From assembly GCA_905479975.1 (NCBI GenBank), contig CAJQOS010000022.1, positions 38,196 to 102,195 on the forward strand: a stretch of 64,000 nt of DNA. Direction: 5' to 3'. Below, piece after piece: positions 47,150 to 56,738 of the stretch; within the stretch, counting starts at the first letter, position 1, and every line of letters begins with the position of its first letter. The DNA is from an uncultured Puniceicoccaceae bacterium (GTDB lineage: Bacteria > Verrucomicrobiota > Verrucomicrobiia > Opitutales > Coraliomargaritaceae). A model generated the notes under the pieces. That model was given only the letters and a program-made list of their open reading frames with translations. It did no database searches and was not told the origin of the DNA. Both the position numbers and the translations under genes were made by a program.

Positions 47150-49690
47150 CTACTCCGCCACCGACTTCAACTCCAGCGGTACAAGTTTGATCGTGCTGTT
47201 GGCTTTGGCGTCGGCAATCGAGAGGTTGAAGATTAGTTGAAAATCGTTGAGCTCTTCGTTGTCGACTAGGGTTTGTTCGATGATCCAACTCGTGCGGTCG
47301 TCGGATTCTATAATGTTCGTATTGCCCTTGTTGCGGGCGCCTGGGTCGAGGCGGATCCATTCGTGGCCTTCGTAGTAGGCGTCCATCGCGTTGCTGAGGG
47401 CGGTGTATTTCCAGCGGGCGTCGGGGAACATCTGGTCGAGCTCGAAGGTTTCGTCAATTTCCTGGTAGGACTCGTTGGCGAGCATGCGGAGGAAGCGGAA
47501 GATCTCGTTGCGCACGAGGCGAGTGAAGGCTTCGCGGTCGCGGGTGATATCGCGTGGCCCAGTGGGGGCGGGGAGGCTCTCGTCGAGGTTCGGTTTGTAG
47601 TCGGGGTCTTTGAGTGTCTCCCATTCGTCGAGCAGGCTGGAGTCGGTAATGCGCAGCAGGTTCTCGATGTAGGTCACGACTTCGTCGACAGCCTCGGTTT
47701 TGAAGGCCGGCGGTATGGTATTTTCCAATACACGATAAACGTTGGTGAGGTGACGCAGGAGCAGGCCTTCGGCACGCATCAGGCCATACACTTTAATGTA
47801 GTCGGCAAAGCTGCTGTAGCGTTCAAACATTTCGCGGGCGATGGATTTCGGACGAATGTTTTCCGCGCCCACCCAAGGGTGCTCGGCGGCGAATTTATTA
47901 TAGGTCTCGTAGATGAATTCGCTCTCGGGCTTGGGGTATTCCATCTTCTCGAGCTCTTCCATACGGTCGTCGTATTGGATGCCTGCGGCCTTCATCTCCA
48001 TCACTTTGTCGGTCTTGGCTTTGTCGAGTTGCTTGCGCAAAATGATGTCGGGGTTCTCCAGAATCGCTTCGACGAGGCTGAGCATCTTCAGCGGGTAGTC
48101 TTCGGCGGTGGTGTCGAGCAGGCCGAGGGTGTCGATACAGTAGAGCGAGAGCGCTTGGTTGAGGGAGAAGTCGTCTTGTAGCTCTAAGTTGACGCGCAGC
48201 TTCTGCTCGTCGCCCTTGGGCATGATTTGAATGATGTTGCGGTCGACCAATGCGCGAAACAGTTGGAAGGATTGCTTACGCATCTTTTGCTTGGACGTGT
48301 CGCTGTTGTGGCAATCGGTAATGAGCTGGCGCATGGCGCCGCAGCCATCGCCTTGACGGCTGAGCACATTGAGCAACATGCCGTGCGAGACTTTGAAGCT
48401 GGAGGTGAGTGGTTCGGCGGGTGCCTTTTGCAGGCGGTTGTAGGTCTGCTCGTCCCAATGCACAAAGCCGCGCTCGGGTGGCTTACGCTTCACGAGCTTC
48501 TTTTTCTTTTTCGGATCGCCAGCGGCCTTGGCTTCGAGGCGTTTGTTCTCGATTACGTGTTCGGGGGCGAGGGCGACGACGAAGCCGACGTCGTCGAATC
48601 CCTTACGGCCAGCGCGTCCACTGATTTGGTGGAAGTCGCGGGCGGTGAGAATGCCGGTTTTGACGCCTCCGTATTTGCAGAGCTGGGTGAAGAGCACGGT
48701 GCGGATTGGCACGTTGACGCCGACGCCGAGGGTGTCGGTGCCGCAAATGACTTTGAGCATGCCTTTCTGCGCGAGCTTCTCGATCAGCACGCGGTATTTC
48801 GGCAAGAGGCCGGCGTGGTGCAGGCCGATGCCCGCGCGCAGGAGCTTTTTGATCTCCTTGCCGAAGGGGCTGGTGAAGGGGACTTCCTGTAGCTCTTTGG
48901 TGATGGCGGCTTTTTCCTCTTTGGTGCAGACGTTGAGGCTTAGTAGGCTCTGCGCGGTTTCGGAGGCGGAGCGTTGAGTGAAGTGGACGATGTAAACCGG
49001 GAACTTGTTGGCGGCCTGTAGCTTTTCTAAGGTCTCGGTCAGCGTGTCTTCTGCGTAGGTGAACTCGAGTGGGACAGGGCGCTCGGTGCTGAAGACGGTG
49101 ACGGCTTCGTTGCCGGTGACGCGCTCCATCTCGCGCTCGAAGAAGCGTGTCTCGCCGAGCGTGGCGGAGATCAGCAGGAAGCGGGCGTGTGGCATGGTGA
49201 GCAGGGGAGCTTGCCAGGCGCCGCCGCGTTCGGGATCGGAGTAGTAGTGAAACTCGTCCATGATCACGTCGTGGACTTTGGCCGTCTCGCCGTCGCGCAG
49301 CGCGATGTTGGCGAGAATCTCGGCGGTGCAGCAAAGGATGGGAGCGCCGCGATTGACGGAAGCGTCGCCAGTCATCATGCCGACATTTTCGGGGCCAAAG
49401 TCGCGACAGAGGGAAAGGAACTTTTCGTTGACCAGCGCCTTGATGGGGCAGGTGTAAACGGATTGGCGGCCTTGGGAGGCGGAGAGAAAGTGCAGGGCAG
49501 CGGCGACGAGGGATTTGCCCGAGCCAGTGGGGGTATTGAGGATGACGTTCTTACCGGCAAAAACTTCGAGGATGGCTTCTTCTTGAGCGGGGTAGAGCTC
49601 GATGCCTTTGGCCTGTGCATACTCAAGGAAGTGTTCCATGAGTGCATCGGGATCGGTGACATTAGTGAGTGGCTTGAGCGGGAAATCCAT
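47150..49690 (-). CDS. Ski2-like DEAD/DEAH-box helicase with DUF3516-type C-terminus
   Basis: 846 residues. Superfamily 2 motifs are seen: Q/I ([19 protein letters not shown], about residue 44), Ia ([12 protein letters not shown]), II as DEFH ([16 protein letters not shown]), III ([11 protein letters not shown]), V ([18 protein letters not shown]) and VI ([15 protein letters not shown]). The long helical C-terminal half is like DUF3516 in bacterial relatives of Ski2/Mtr4. It probably remodels RNA. Start 49690 ([11 protein letters not shown]) begins conserved sequence. An open upstream stretch of the same frame is translated from a CTCAGCTCTC-type repeat and is not counted. Confidence 0.88.
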   Translation of the reverse strand: MDFPLKPLTNVTDPDALMEHFLEYAQAKGIELYPAQEEAILEVFAGKNVILNTPTGSGKSLVAAALHFLSASQGRQSVYTCPIKALVNEKFLSLCRDFGPENVGMMTGDASVNRGAPILCCTAEILANIALRDGETAKVHDVIMDEFHYYSDPERGGAWQAPLLTMPHARFLLISATLGETRFFEREMERVTGNEAVTVFSTERPVPLEFTYAEDTLTETLEKLQAANKFPVYIVHFTQRSASETAQSLLSLNVCTKEEKAAITKELQEVPFTSPFGKEIKKLLRAGIGLHHAGLLPKYRVLIEKLAQKGMLKVICGTDTLGVGVNVPIRTVLFTQLCKYGGVKTGILTARDFHQISGRAGRKGFDDVGFVVALAPEHVIENKRLEAKAAGDPKKKKKLVKRKPPERGFVHWDEQTYNRLQKAPAEPLTSSFKVSHGMLLNVLSRQGDGCGAMRQLITDCHNSDTSKQKMRKQSFQLFRALVDRNIIQIMPKGDEQKLRVNLELQDDFSLNQALSLYCIDTLGLLDTTAEDYPLKMLSLVEAILENPDIILRKQLDKAKTDKVMEMKAAGIQYDDRMEELEKMEYPKPESEFIYETYNKFAAEHPWVGAENIRPKSIAREMFERYSSFADYIKVYGLMRAEGLLLRHLTNVYRVLENTIPPAFKTEAVDEVVTYIENLLRITDSSLLDEWETLKDPDYKPNLDESLPAPTGPRDITRDREAFTRLVRNEIFRFLRMLANESYQEIDETFELDQMFPDARWKYTALSNAMDAYYEGHEWIRLDPGARNKGNTNIIESDDRTSWIIEQTLVDNEELNDFQLIFNLSIADAKANSTIKLVPLELKSVAE

Positions 49691-50075
49691 TTTGAAAGAG
49701 AGCTGAGGGGGAAGAGACTTGAGGGCTGAGATCGATGAACTGAGGAGGGAGAGCTGAGGAGCATTTGGTTTGTGTGGGCAAGTGCAAGTGTCGGTTGCAG
49801 TGATGCTGTAATGGATTAACCGCAGAGGACGCGGAGGACGCATAGTTTTTTGAGGGGGAGAGTTGTTATTTTGTGGTTCAGTAGTGATTCCCTCTGCGTG
49901 CTCAGCGTTCTCTAGTGACTGAAAGGAACGGGCGGTTCAAATGCAGAGGCTTGGCTTTGGTTTGGCGGACGGCAGCGTAGAACGCAGCAGGCGCGGAGGC
50001 CGCCCCTTCTTAATTTGATTCGTTTTCAGAGGTATTCTGGCTTTCCTGTTTCGTGCTTAGGCCTAAGGTCCGAGG
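49691..50075. other. Intergenic region between the helicase gene and ychJ with degenerate repeats
   Basis: No credible gene in 385 bp. It holds an AGAGCTGAGG/ACTTGAGGGCTGAG-type array (49693-49762), a GCAGAGGACGCGGAGGACG degenerate 9-mer repeat (49820-49842) of the type also seen at 18090, and GAGGCCGC-rich sequence near 50000. The two genes diverge, so promoters should be here. Confidence 0.6.
49693..49762. repeat. Degenerate CTCAGC/CTCAAG-type array at the helicase 5' end
   Basis: Units AGAGCTGAGG, GACTTGAGGGCTGAG, GAACTGAGGAGGGAGAGCTGAGG on the + strand. In the helicase frame they read as [20 protein letters not shown]. Confidence 0.65.
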
Positions 50076-50513
50076 ATGACTGATTCGAAAGATCTTTGTG
50101 CGTGTGGTAGTGGGCAGGCGTATGCTGCGTGTTGTGAGCCTTTTCATTTGGGCGCTTCGGCCGCGCCGACGGCGGAGACTTTGATGCGCTCGCGTTATTG
50201 CGCGTATGTGTGTGGGCAGATTGACTATTTGGTGGGCACAACGCTGCCTGCGGCGCGGACCACGGATCTGTGGGTGAATTATAAGTCGACGGCAGATTCG
50301 ATTCAATGGATCGGGCTGGAAGTGGTGGGCAGCTCGCAGGGGGGCGCAAAGGATAAGACTGGCAAGGTCGAATTTAAGGCCAGCTATATTCAAGACGGCG
50401 TTCGCTCGATCCATCATGAGCTCTCACGTTTCCGCCGTAGCGGCGGCCAGTGGTATTATGTGGACGGTCGCGTAAAAGACTACGTCTCACGCGATTCCAT
50501 TGTTGAGCGTTGA
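50076..50513 (+). CDS. ychJ: YchJ family protein (UPF0225)
   Basis: 145 residues. The N-terminal SEC-C-like zinc motif CACGSGQAYAACCEPFH and the following MRSRYCAYVCGQIDYLVGTT with a C-terminal NTF2-like part (FKASYIQDGVRSIHHELSRF, QWYYVDGRV) match YchJ. The function is unknown. GAGG lies just before the ATG and TAAGGT 7 bp upstream, so it may have a short or absent leader. Confidence 0.9.
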   Translation: MTDSKDLCACGSGQAYAACCEPFHLGASAAPTAETLMRSRYCAYVCGQIDYLVGTTLPAARTTDLWVNYKSTADSIQWIGLEVVGSSQGGAKDKTGKVEFKASYIQDGVRSIHHELSRFRRSGGQWYYVDGRVKDYVSRDSIVER

Positions 50514-50613
50514 GGAGTGCCCTTAATATTTTCGGCTGATTGAGATCTGGATTGTTATGTCTTGTATATAGAACTACTATGGTTGTTCCTCTTTTTTTTA
50601 ATCCTATGAGTCT

Positions 50614-52482
50614 ATGAAAGTCCCCTTGAATTTAATCTTCGCGGCTGCCGCCTTCGGTGGCTGGTTGTGTGGTGCCAGCGCGCACGAGAGCCGTCAGCCC
50701 ACGGCGTTGATTGCTCCCAATAGTGATTGGAAGTTTGATGATGACGGCGAGGCGGATCTCGACTGGAAAATGCCTGAGTTTAACGATGCGCATTGGGGCA
50801 CTGCCAAGTCGCCGTTGGGCTATGGGGAGCGTGATTTGAATCAGCCGTTTCTAAAGAAAGGGCAGCTCGATTATTATCTGCGCCATCAATTCACAGTGAA
50901 AGATCGCACTGCGATCGCGAGCCTAGTGCTGCGTGCTCGCTATGATGATGCGTTTGCGCTGTATCTAAATGGGCACGAGTTGTGCCGCACGCATCCTTTC
51001 GACGGCAGCAAGGTTCGTGTGCGTGAGGCGAAGAAGTTCGAGACCTTCGAGTTGCCCGCAACTGCACTGCGTAATGGAGTCAATACCTTGGCTGTGAGGC
51101 TGGTGAACGTGAGCCCGGACAGTTCGGACATCGTTTGGGATGCCAACTTGCTTGCTGGCGACACGCTGGATGCCACTCCGCAGCTGATTTCTGCGGGTAA
51201 GCCTGCAAAAGCTGGAAAGGCAGCTAAAGCGTCGAAGGGAGAGTCGGACGCCTCGCATAGTATTATTCGTGGGCCTTATCTTCAAAACGCGACTCACGCC
51301 GCGATTACAGTGCGTTGGCGCACGAATCATCCGACTCGCGGACGGGTGGACTACTGGCAGCCGGAGAGTGAGGAGCGTTTCTTCGTGCAAGAACCTGTGC
51401 CGACGACCGAGCATAGTGTGCGTTTGAGCGGCTTGCAGACGAAGGGCAGCTACCGTTACAGGATCGCTGGATCAGATCCGAGCTATGAATTCCGCACGCT
51501 GCCTCCTGCGCATGAACCGATATCGACGCGTATCTGGATTATCGGTGATTCGGGCACGGGGAATGATAATGCGCGGGCAGTGTATCAGGCGTATCGTGAA
51601 TTTACGGCAGAGCGGCCGACGGATATTTGGTTGATGCTGGGAGACAATGCGTATTCGCACGGCACGGATCAACAGTTCCAAGATGCGGTATTCAATATTT
51701 ATACGCCTCTGTTGCATAATACCTGTCTCTGGCCTGCGGTCGGGAACCATGAGACGTATTGGGCAAATAAGGACGGCAACCCATTGACTAACAACCAAGC
51801 GGACCCTTATCTTGCGATTTTTGATATGCCCAGCCAGGGGGAAGCTGGGGGCGTGCCTTCGGGCAGTGAGCTTTACTACAGTTTTGATTATGGGCGCACT
51901 CATTTGATTTGCCTGGATTCTCAGGTCAGTGATCGCAGTCAGAACGGACCAATGCATCAATGGCTAAAGGCAGATCTCGCGCAAGTCAGTGAGAAGGACT
52001 ACGATTGGATCATTGCCTATTGGCACCACCCTCCCTACACGCATGGCACGCATAATTCTGACAAAGAGAAGCAGCATTTCGATATGCGGGAAAACTTCCT
52101 ACCGCTGCTCGAATCGCATGGTGTGGATTTGACCTTTGGGGGGCATAGCCATACGTATGAGCGTTCGATATTGATGCATGGGCACTATGGCACGAGTGAT
52201 ACATATGATCCTGCGATCCATGCCTTGGATGCGGGCGATGGTCGTGCGGATGGGGATGGCCAGTATCGTCAAGGGCTGCATGAGACGCATGGCACGATCC
52301 ACACGGTGGCGGGGAGTTCCGGGAAGTTCGGCGCCTTTCGAGCTGAGCACCTGCCGTTCATGGTGGAAAACCTCTCTGCATTGGCATCGGTCGTGGTTGA
52401 TATCGAAGGTCGCGCTCTGCGGGTGACGACGCTGGGGAGTCAGGGGGAAACGCTCGATACCTATACTTTGCTGAAGGATTGA
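50614..52482 (+). CDS. Secreted purple acid phosphatase-like metallophosphoesterase
   Basis: 622 residues. Signal peptide (KVPLNLIFAAAAFGGWLCGASA), an N-terminal jelly-roll domain (about 25-190, with YLRHQFTVKDR and FALYLNGHELCR), a Lys/Ala-rich linker, a fibronectin-like domain (about 215-290) and the metallophosphoesterase core. Core motifs are IIGDSGTG, LMLGDNAYSHG, AVGNHETYW, WHHPPYTHG and FGGHSHTYER, providing the two-metal site. It is likely periplasmic or surface-exposed and releases phosphate from organic esters. GIY-YIG gene 8 bp downstream. Confidence 0.9.
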   Translation: MKVPLNLIFAAAAFGGWLCGASAHESRQPTALIAPNSDWKFDDDGEADLDWKMPEFNDAHWGTAKSPLGYGERDLNQPFLKKGQLDYYLRHQFTVKDRTAIASLVLRARYDDAFALYLNGHELCRTHPFDGSKVRVREAKKFETFELPATALRNGVNTLAVRLVNVSPDSSDIVWDANLLAGDTLDATPQLISAGKPAKAGKAAKASKGESDASHSIIRGPYLQNATHAAITVRWRTNHPTRGRVDYWQPESEERFFVQEPVPTTEHSVRLSGLQTKGSYRYRIAGSDPSYEFRTLPPAHEPISTRIWIIGDSGTGNDNARAVYQAYREFTAERPTDIWLMLGDNAYSHGTDQQFQDAVFNIYTPLLHNTCLWPAVGNHETYWANKDGNPLTNNQADPYLAIFDMPSQGEAGGVPSGSELYYSFDYGRTHLICLDSQVSDRSQNGPMHQWLKADLAQVSEKDYDWIIAYWHHPPYTHGTHNSDKEKQHFDMRENFLPLLESHGVDLTFGGHSHTYERSILMHGHYGTSDTYDPAIHALDAGDGRADGDGQYRQGLHETHGTIHTVAGSSGKFGAFRAEHLPFMVENLSALASVVVDIEGRALRVTTLGSQGETLDTYTLLKD

Positions 52483-52489
52483 GGTCTCA

Positions 52490-52753
52490 ATGACTTGGAG
52501 TATTTACATCTTACGTTGTGGGGATGGCACGCTATACACGGGCGTGGCGACGGATGTGTCGCGTCGGTTTGAGGAGCATTCATCGCAAGGGCCGAAGGCT
52601 GCGAAGTATGTGCGGGGGCGTTTGCCGCTGCAGATCGTCTATATGCGTGAAATCGGCACCCGCTCGGATGCGCAAAAAGAGGAGTGGCGCGTGAAGCGGC
52701 TGACTCGTGCGCAAAAGGATGCATTGGTCGGCTCAGAATCGTTGGACCTTTGA
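52490..52753 (+). CDS. GIY-YIG nuclease family protein (YhbQ/UPF0213-like)
   Basis: 87 residues. The GIY-YIG fold shows as WSIYILRCGDGTLYTGVATD, followed by RRFEEHSSQGPKAAKYVRGR and an EEWRVKRLTRAQKDAL C-terminus. It is a single small domain as in UPF0213 proteins; the nuclease activity of this group is not well defined. TGAGGT lies 8 bp upstream. Probably co-transcribed with the phosphatase. Confidence 0.9.
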   Translation: MTWSIYILRCGDGTLYTGVATDVSRRFEEHSSQGPKAAKYVRGRLPLQIVYMREIGTRSDAQKEEWRVKRLTRAQKDALVGSESLDL

Positions 52754-52852
52754 TTGGAGCACTGATCGCCCTTGATAGCGTTTCTTTTTTTTACAATTCA
52801 TTCTCTAATGTAGGCTTGGCAAACGCGGGGAGGGGGATCTTTATTCTCAATC

Positions 52853-53749
52853 ATGCCTGACTCTCATAAGCCTCACATGTCGCCTCAGCAGGTGGCTCTT
52901 TTAAAAATGTTTGCGATGTTTGCGGGCTTAATCGGTGGCGCAGTCTTCTTTTTGAATTGGGCAAAGCAGGATACGAAGACGCAGTTTGCATATGAGGTGC
53001 GTGAAGTCATCGGTATTGAGCATCCGTTGGGGAGTGTGCCCGAGCCAGTGGTCGTGCCTGAGCCAGTCGTCGTGCCTGAGCCCGAGCCAGAACCAGTGGT
53101 CGAGGTGGTCGCGCCGCGCCCGTTGGCGATTGAAATGAGCTATGCTGACTTCGTGAGGCAGCCTGATCTTTGGCCGGAGGCGTTGGAACTCACCTTGGAA
53201 ACGAGTGTGCAGATCCTGTATCGGGAGCGCGACTTCGGCACGATGCGCTTTGTGCCCGGCCTGATGCTGAAGGTTGATAAGATTTTGCCTTCGAAAGAGG
53301 TGATCGGTTCGGTGAATGGAAACTACCTGATTGTGCCAGCGGAGAAGACGAGTCTGATGCCATGGTTCCACGATACGTATCGTGGGAAATATTTTATGCG
53401 TTACCCGGGAGTGATGGCATCGGCAGAGGGGGCTGCTGTCGACGATGGTCGTTTCCATGTGGATCTGCTGGAGGGCATGCGTAAGTGGTGCTACATCCAT
53501 TTCGGGGATTGCACCTTTGATATTACGGATGATGCCTTGGTTCTGCGCTGGAGGGCCAAAGAAGATGCGCCGATTGATTACCGTGCTGAAGCGCGGGCGA
53601 TTGCGCGTGAGTATTTGAAGCGCCAAGCAGAGTTGGGGGCGACTGATAATTATGCGCCTTGTGAGATTTATGATCTGTCCTCGGGAAGTTTACTCGGGAT
53701 CGGTTCGTTTTTTATCCCGTCGTTTGTGGCGCAGGAGTATCATCAGTAG
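52853..53749 (+). CDS. Membrane-anchored protein of unknown function with a Pro-Glu-Val linker
   Basis: 298 residues. One transmembrane helix at about residues 18-36 (LKMFAMFAGLIGGAVFFLNW), then a linker of VPEPVV repeats (about 62-85) encoded by a 15-18 bp repeat. A soluble mixed alpha/beta domain follows (MSYADFVRQPDLWPEALELT, GKYFMRYPGVMASAEGAAVD, WCYIHFGDCTFDITDDALVL). Type II topology is likely, with the domain in the periplasm. The linker resembles TonB-like spacers that cross the periplasm, but I see no TonB C-terminal motif. Family not recognised. Confidence 0.6.
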   Translation: MPDSHKPHMSPQQVALLKMFAMFAGLIGGAVFFLNWAKQDTKTQFAYEVREVIGIEHPLGSVPEPVVVPEPVVVPEPEPEPVVEVVAPRPLAIEMSYADFVRQPDLWPEALELTLETSVQILYRERDFGTMRFVPGLMLKVDKILPSKEVIGSVNGNYLIVPAEKTSLMPWFHDTYRGKYFMRYPGVMASAEGAAVDDGRFHVDLLEGMRKWCYIHFGDCTFDITDDALVLRWRAKEDAPIDYRAEARAIAREYLKRQAELGATDNYAPCEIYDLSSGSLLGIGSFFIPSFVAQEYHQ

Positions 53750-53763
53750 GGTGAGGGCACAAA

Positions 53764-53797
53764 AAAATCCCTAAGTCTTGAAGACTTAGGGATTTTA
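53764..53797. terminator. Strong bidirectional terminator
   Basis: AAAATCCCTAAGTCTT and AAGACTTAGGGATTTT pair perfectly across a very short loop, with A and T runs. It serves the gene at 52853 and the tRNA-Arg on the other strand. Confidence 0.9.
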
Positions 53798-53803
53798 AAA
53801 GAA

Positions 53804-53877
<74 letters not shown>

Positions 53878-53966
53878 TTATTGGGAAGCCGGGATAAAGA
53901 CAAAGTGGACGCTTGAGATCAAGCAGAACTTTCTAAAAAAGTCACTTTTTTTAAAGCGTCTGGCAC

Positions 53967-54332
53967 TTAGCCCTGAACGCGCACGTAGTAGACCATGGCT
54001 GCGGCCACGATGCCGAGTCCTAGGATGCTCCACCACAATGCTTTAGCGAGTGCTGGCTTGCGGTTTATCAGGACGATGATGCCGCCTAATGCGAGCCAGA
54101 TGACCATTTTGACGATCAGCCATGGTGCGGTGAAGCTATGGCCGAGCTTTGAAATCATGCCAAAACCGGCGATCAGGATGAGCAGCAGGCCGATGCCGCT
54201 GGTCATGGAGCCGAGTTTGCGCACGGGAGCGCTGTCGCTGCCGGCGAGGCTACGAGCGAGTAGGGCACCGTAGCCCATGAAGAGCATGATGATTCCGGTG
54301 ACGTGAAGGATTTGGTAGATGTATGCTGGCAT
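53967..54332 (-). CDS. Small four-helix inner-membrane protein, function unknown
   Basis: 121 residues with hydrophobic segments at about 5-27, 43-61, 70-86 and 98-116. There are short loops and a PVRKLG cytoplasmic turn. Overall composition resembles SirB/CopD-like small membrane proteins with conserved His (residue 10, LHVTGI), but I cannot name a family with confidence. The gene stands alone between tRNA-Arg and the hpf terminator. Confidence 0.6.
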   Translation of the reverse strand: MPAYIYQILHVTGIIMLFMGYGALLARSLAGSDSAPVRKLGSMTSGIGLLLILIAGFGMISKLGHSFTAPWLIVKMVIWLALGGIIVLINRKPALAKALWWSILGLGIVAAAMVYYVRVQG

Positions 54333-54367
54333 AGTAGGGCTGCACGTTTATGAAGTTCGGGAAAAAA

Positions 54368-54400
54368 GCAAGCCCGACTCTCAATGAGAATCGGGCTTGC
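54368..54400. terminator. Terminator downstream of hpf
   Basis: GCAAGCCCGACTCTCA pairs with TGAGAATCGGGCTTGC (one mismatch). An A-run precedes it on the + strand, giving Ts for the minus-strand hpf transcript. Confidence 0.85.
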
Positions 54401-54426
54401 GGTTAGTTAGCGGGCGGTAAAGGGAA

Positions 54427-54792
54427 TCAGACTGCCTTTGGTATTTCTGCCGGGATATCAATGACGTGTGTATCCTTGCGCTTTACCTTCTTGAGCCGAG
54501 AGCGCCGCCTGAGCATTCGGTCGAGCTTGTTGACCATCTCGTCGATCGACTTGTAGAGGTCGTCGGTTTCCGCGTGGGCATTATGGTCGTTCCCACGCAC
54601 TTCGAGGTGCCCTTTGGCGATAAATTCATTGTGATGCGTGCTGTGGTGGGGGTCGTATTCGAGTTCCACGCGCATGCGGACGATACGATCTTCGTGCTCG
54701 AAGAGTTTTTCTACTTTTGCTTCTACTACATTTTTGATCGCATCGGTGAGATCCATGTTCAACCCGGAGATGATTACATCATGCTGCTTCAT
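54427..54792 (-). CDS. hpf: Ribosome hibernation-promoting factor (short HPF/RaiA)
   Basis: 121 residues. The fold is recognisable from MKQHDVIISGLNMDLTDAIKNV, FEHEDRIVRMRVELEYDP, AKGHLEVRGNDHNAHAETDDLYKSIDEMVNKLDRML and a basic RRRSRLKKVKRK tail. It is the short form without the dimerisation domain. It binds the 30S A/P site region in stationary phase or stress. TAATAT lies right before the ATG and AAAGGA some 13 bp upstream. Confidence 0.92.
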   Translation of the reverse strand: MKQHDVIISGLNMDLTDAIKNVVEAKVEKLFEHEDRIVRMRVELEYDPHHSTHHNEFIAKGHLEVRGNDHNAHAETDDLYKSIDEMVNKLDRMLRRRSRLKKVKRKDTHVIDIPAEIPKAV

Positions 54793-54933
54793 ATATTATT
54801 TTGTCCTTTTCTATTGTGGGTTCTCAGTTAACGGGGCCGGTTGACCCTGCCACTTTGACTTAAATGAGCAAAAAAAGTGCCAACACTATTTTGATCGCAA
54901 GGATCAACCATGTTGGCATCTATTAGTCTGTAT

Positions 54934-55767
54934 ATGTCAATCCCTACTGAATATTTGAAACACACGTCTGTAACCATAGTTACAGGTGGTTCGTCGGGTA
55001 TTGGCTGCTCAATCATCAAAGCAATTATGAAGTTAGCGCCGACTACCACGGTATGCAACCTTTCTCGCTCGAAACCTGGTAATTTTTTTGATGAACGTGG
55101 CATTCATATCCCGACGGATTTGAGTGATTCGGGCTCGTTGGCTGCCGCGGCGGATCAATTGCGGTCGATTATTGCAGATGCGGGGCCGGGTGAGGTGCTG
55201 TTGATCAATAATAGCGGGTATGGCGACTATGGTTGTCTGCATGATTTGGATCGGACGAAGCAGTTGAACATGGTTGATCTGAATGTGCGTGCGGTAGTGG
55301 ATCTGACTGCGAGTTTGCTGCCTCAAATGCTGGAGCGTGGTGGTTGTGTGGTAAATATCGCATCCACTGCGGGTTTTCAGCCGACGCCGTATTTGGCGAC
55401 CTATGGTGCGACCAAGGCATTTGTGCTGAATTGGACGCTGGCACTGGGCGAGGATCTGCGTGGCACGAAGGTGCGGACGCTGGCGGTTTGTCCTGGCCCG
55501 ACGCGGTCGAATTTCTTTAAAGCAGCTGGATTTGCGAAGCCGCCCATGCAAGAGGGGGCGAATGCGGGGCTGGATATGACCTCTGAGGAGGTGGCTGATT
55601 TGACGCTGCGGGCGCTTGCGAAAGGGAAGTCGCTACTAGTGACTGGCTGGAAGAATAAGCTGATTGCATTTTTCGGCAGTAAAGTCCCGATCATCGTTGT
55701 GACTCGGATCGGAGGTGCCATATTGCGCAAGATGCGTTTAGAAGCACACAAAGGAGACTCGAAATGA
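54934..55767 (+). CDS. Short-chain dehydrogenase/reductase (SDR) family protein
   Basis: 277 residues. The cofactor motif TGGSSGIGCS, the NNSGYG turn and the active-site segment VNIASTAGFQPTPYLATYGATKAF (Ser, Tyr-x-x-x-Lys) identify a classical SDR. The C-terminus has a hydrophobic LIAFFGSKVPIIVVTRIGGAIL stretch, often seen in membrane-associated SDRs of the DltE/YqjQ kind. The substrate is unknown. The stop overlaps the RluA-type gene by 4 bp. Confidence 0.88.
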   Translation: MSIPTEYLKHTSVTIVTGGSSGIGCSIIKAIMKLAPTTTVCNLSRSKPGNFFDERGIHIPTDLSDSGSLAAAADQLRSIIADAGPGEVLLINNSGYGDYGCLHDLDRTKQLNMVDLNVRAVVDLTASLLPQMLERGGCVVNIASTAGFQPTPYLATYGATKAFVLNWTLALGEDLRGTKVRTLAVCPGPTRSNFFKAAGFAKPPMQEGANAGLDMTSEEVADLTLRALAKGKSLLVTGWKNKLIAFFGSKVPIIVVTRIGGAILRKMRLEAHKGDSK

Positions 55768-56549
55768 ATCCATACGGCGAAGAAGCTCCACTGGTCGATA
55801 TGACTGTCTTTCCAGATTGGATCGTGCAGGAGGATGAGAATCTGCTGATTATTAATAAGCCGGGCTGGTTGGTCTGTCATCCCTCGAAGAATGGGCCGAT
55901 GTCGAGCTTGGTCGGCGTGGTGCGTGAGCATACTGGGGCCGAGAAGTTGCACCTCGTGGCTCGGTTGGACCGCGAGACGAGTGGCTTGATTGTTTTTGCA
56001 AAGCGCCCATCGGTGGCGCGTAAGTTCCAGATGGCGATCCAGAATCGCATCGTAACAAAAGAATATTTAGCGGTTCTGGAGGGCGAGTTTAATGACCCGA
56101 TCCATGTGGACGAGCCGATTGCCCGGCGTCGGGGTGGTCCGGTGATTGTGAAGTCGGAAGTGAGCTATGATCGGACTTCGCAGACGGCGGTGACTGACTT
56201 TATTCCGCTGATTTCAAAGAATGGTTATACGCTCTGCCGCGTGGAGCCAGAGACGGGGCGTAAGCATCAAATCCGTGTGCATGCTGAGTTTCTTGAGAAG
56301 CGCGTGGTGGGCGATAAAATCTATGGGCCAGATGAGACCTTGTATATCGAATTTATCGAGAACGGTTGGACGGATCGGCTGGAAGCGGCGTTGCCGATTA
56401 AGCGTCAGTCGCTGCATTGCTATCGCTATGTATTCAATTTCCCTGAGGGGCCGGTCTCATTTACCGCACCGTTGCAGGCAGACATGCTGGAATTTTGCCA
56501 GAATGAGATGGGGCTGAGCTCAGACGAAGTTGCAGTGTGTGTGGAGTGA
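55764..56549 (+). CDS. RluA family pseudouridine synthase
   Basis: 261 residues, one catalytic domain without an S4 domain. Catalytic Asp in HLVARLDRETSGLIVFAK; other motifs are NKPGWLVCHPSK near the start, YLAVLEGEF and GRKHQIRVHAEF. It isomerises uridine in rRNA or tRNA; the lack of S4 resembles TruC/RluA-like enzymes and the target cannot be set. AAAGGAG lies 9 bp upstream and the ATG overlaps the SDR stop. Confidence 0.92.
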   Translation: MNPYGEEAPLVDMTVFPDWIVQEDENLLIINKPGWLVCHPSKNGPMSSLVGVVREHTGAEKLHLVARLDRETSGLIVFAKRPSVARKFQMAIQNRIVTKEYLAVLEGEFNDPIHVDEPIARRRGGPVIVKSEVSYDRTSQTAVTDFIPLISKNGYTLCRVEPETGRKHQIRVHAEFLEKRVVGDKIYGPDETLYIEFIENGWTDRLEAALPIKRQSLHCYRYVFNFPEGPVSFTAPLQADMLEFCQNEMGLSSDEVAVCVE

Positions 56550-56665
56550 TTGACTGGGTTCAGGGAGTGTGGGCGAATCCCCCACCTTGAGCCGATGTCG
56601 ATGCCGACGAGACGCCCTCACTCCTTCGCATTTTACAGGTAGACGAAATATTACGATGAACCACG

Positions 56666-56710
56666 AAAAAGCCCCCACGGAGCAAGTGTGCTCCTGTGAG
56701 GGCTGTTTTT
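56666..56710. terminator. Terminator downstream of the Amuc_1102-like gene
   Basis: AGCCCCCACGGAGCA pairs with TGCTCCTGTGAGGGCT (with minor mismatches), then TTTTT; an A-run lies on the opposite side. Between two converging genes. Confidence 0.8.
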
Positions 56711-56738
56711 AGAGTCTGCTAGGCAGGTCTAGAATGGA

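Noticed and set aside
46985..47236. An 83-codon frame (MKHWTDTFS repeats) as a small protein
   Set aside because: It is the 66-bp repeat read through, then antisense to the helicase 3' end.
47273..48181. A 302-codon + strand frame opposite the helicase
   Set aside because: Hydrophobic Val/Gly/Phe-rich shadow of the minus-strand gene.
49691..49843. Longer N-terminus for the Ski2-like helicase
   Set aside because: The added residues ([15 protein letters not shown]) come from a degenerate tandem repeat, and conserved sequence starts at 49690.
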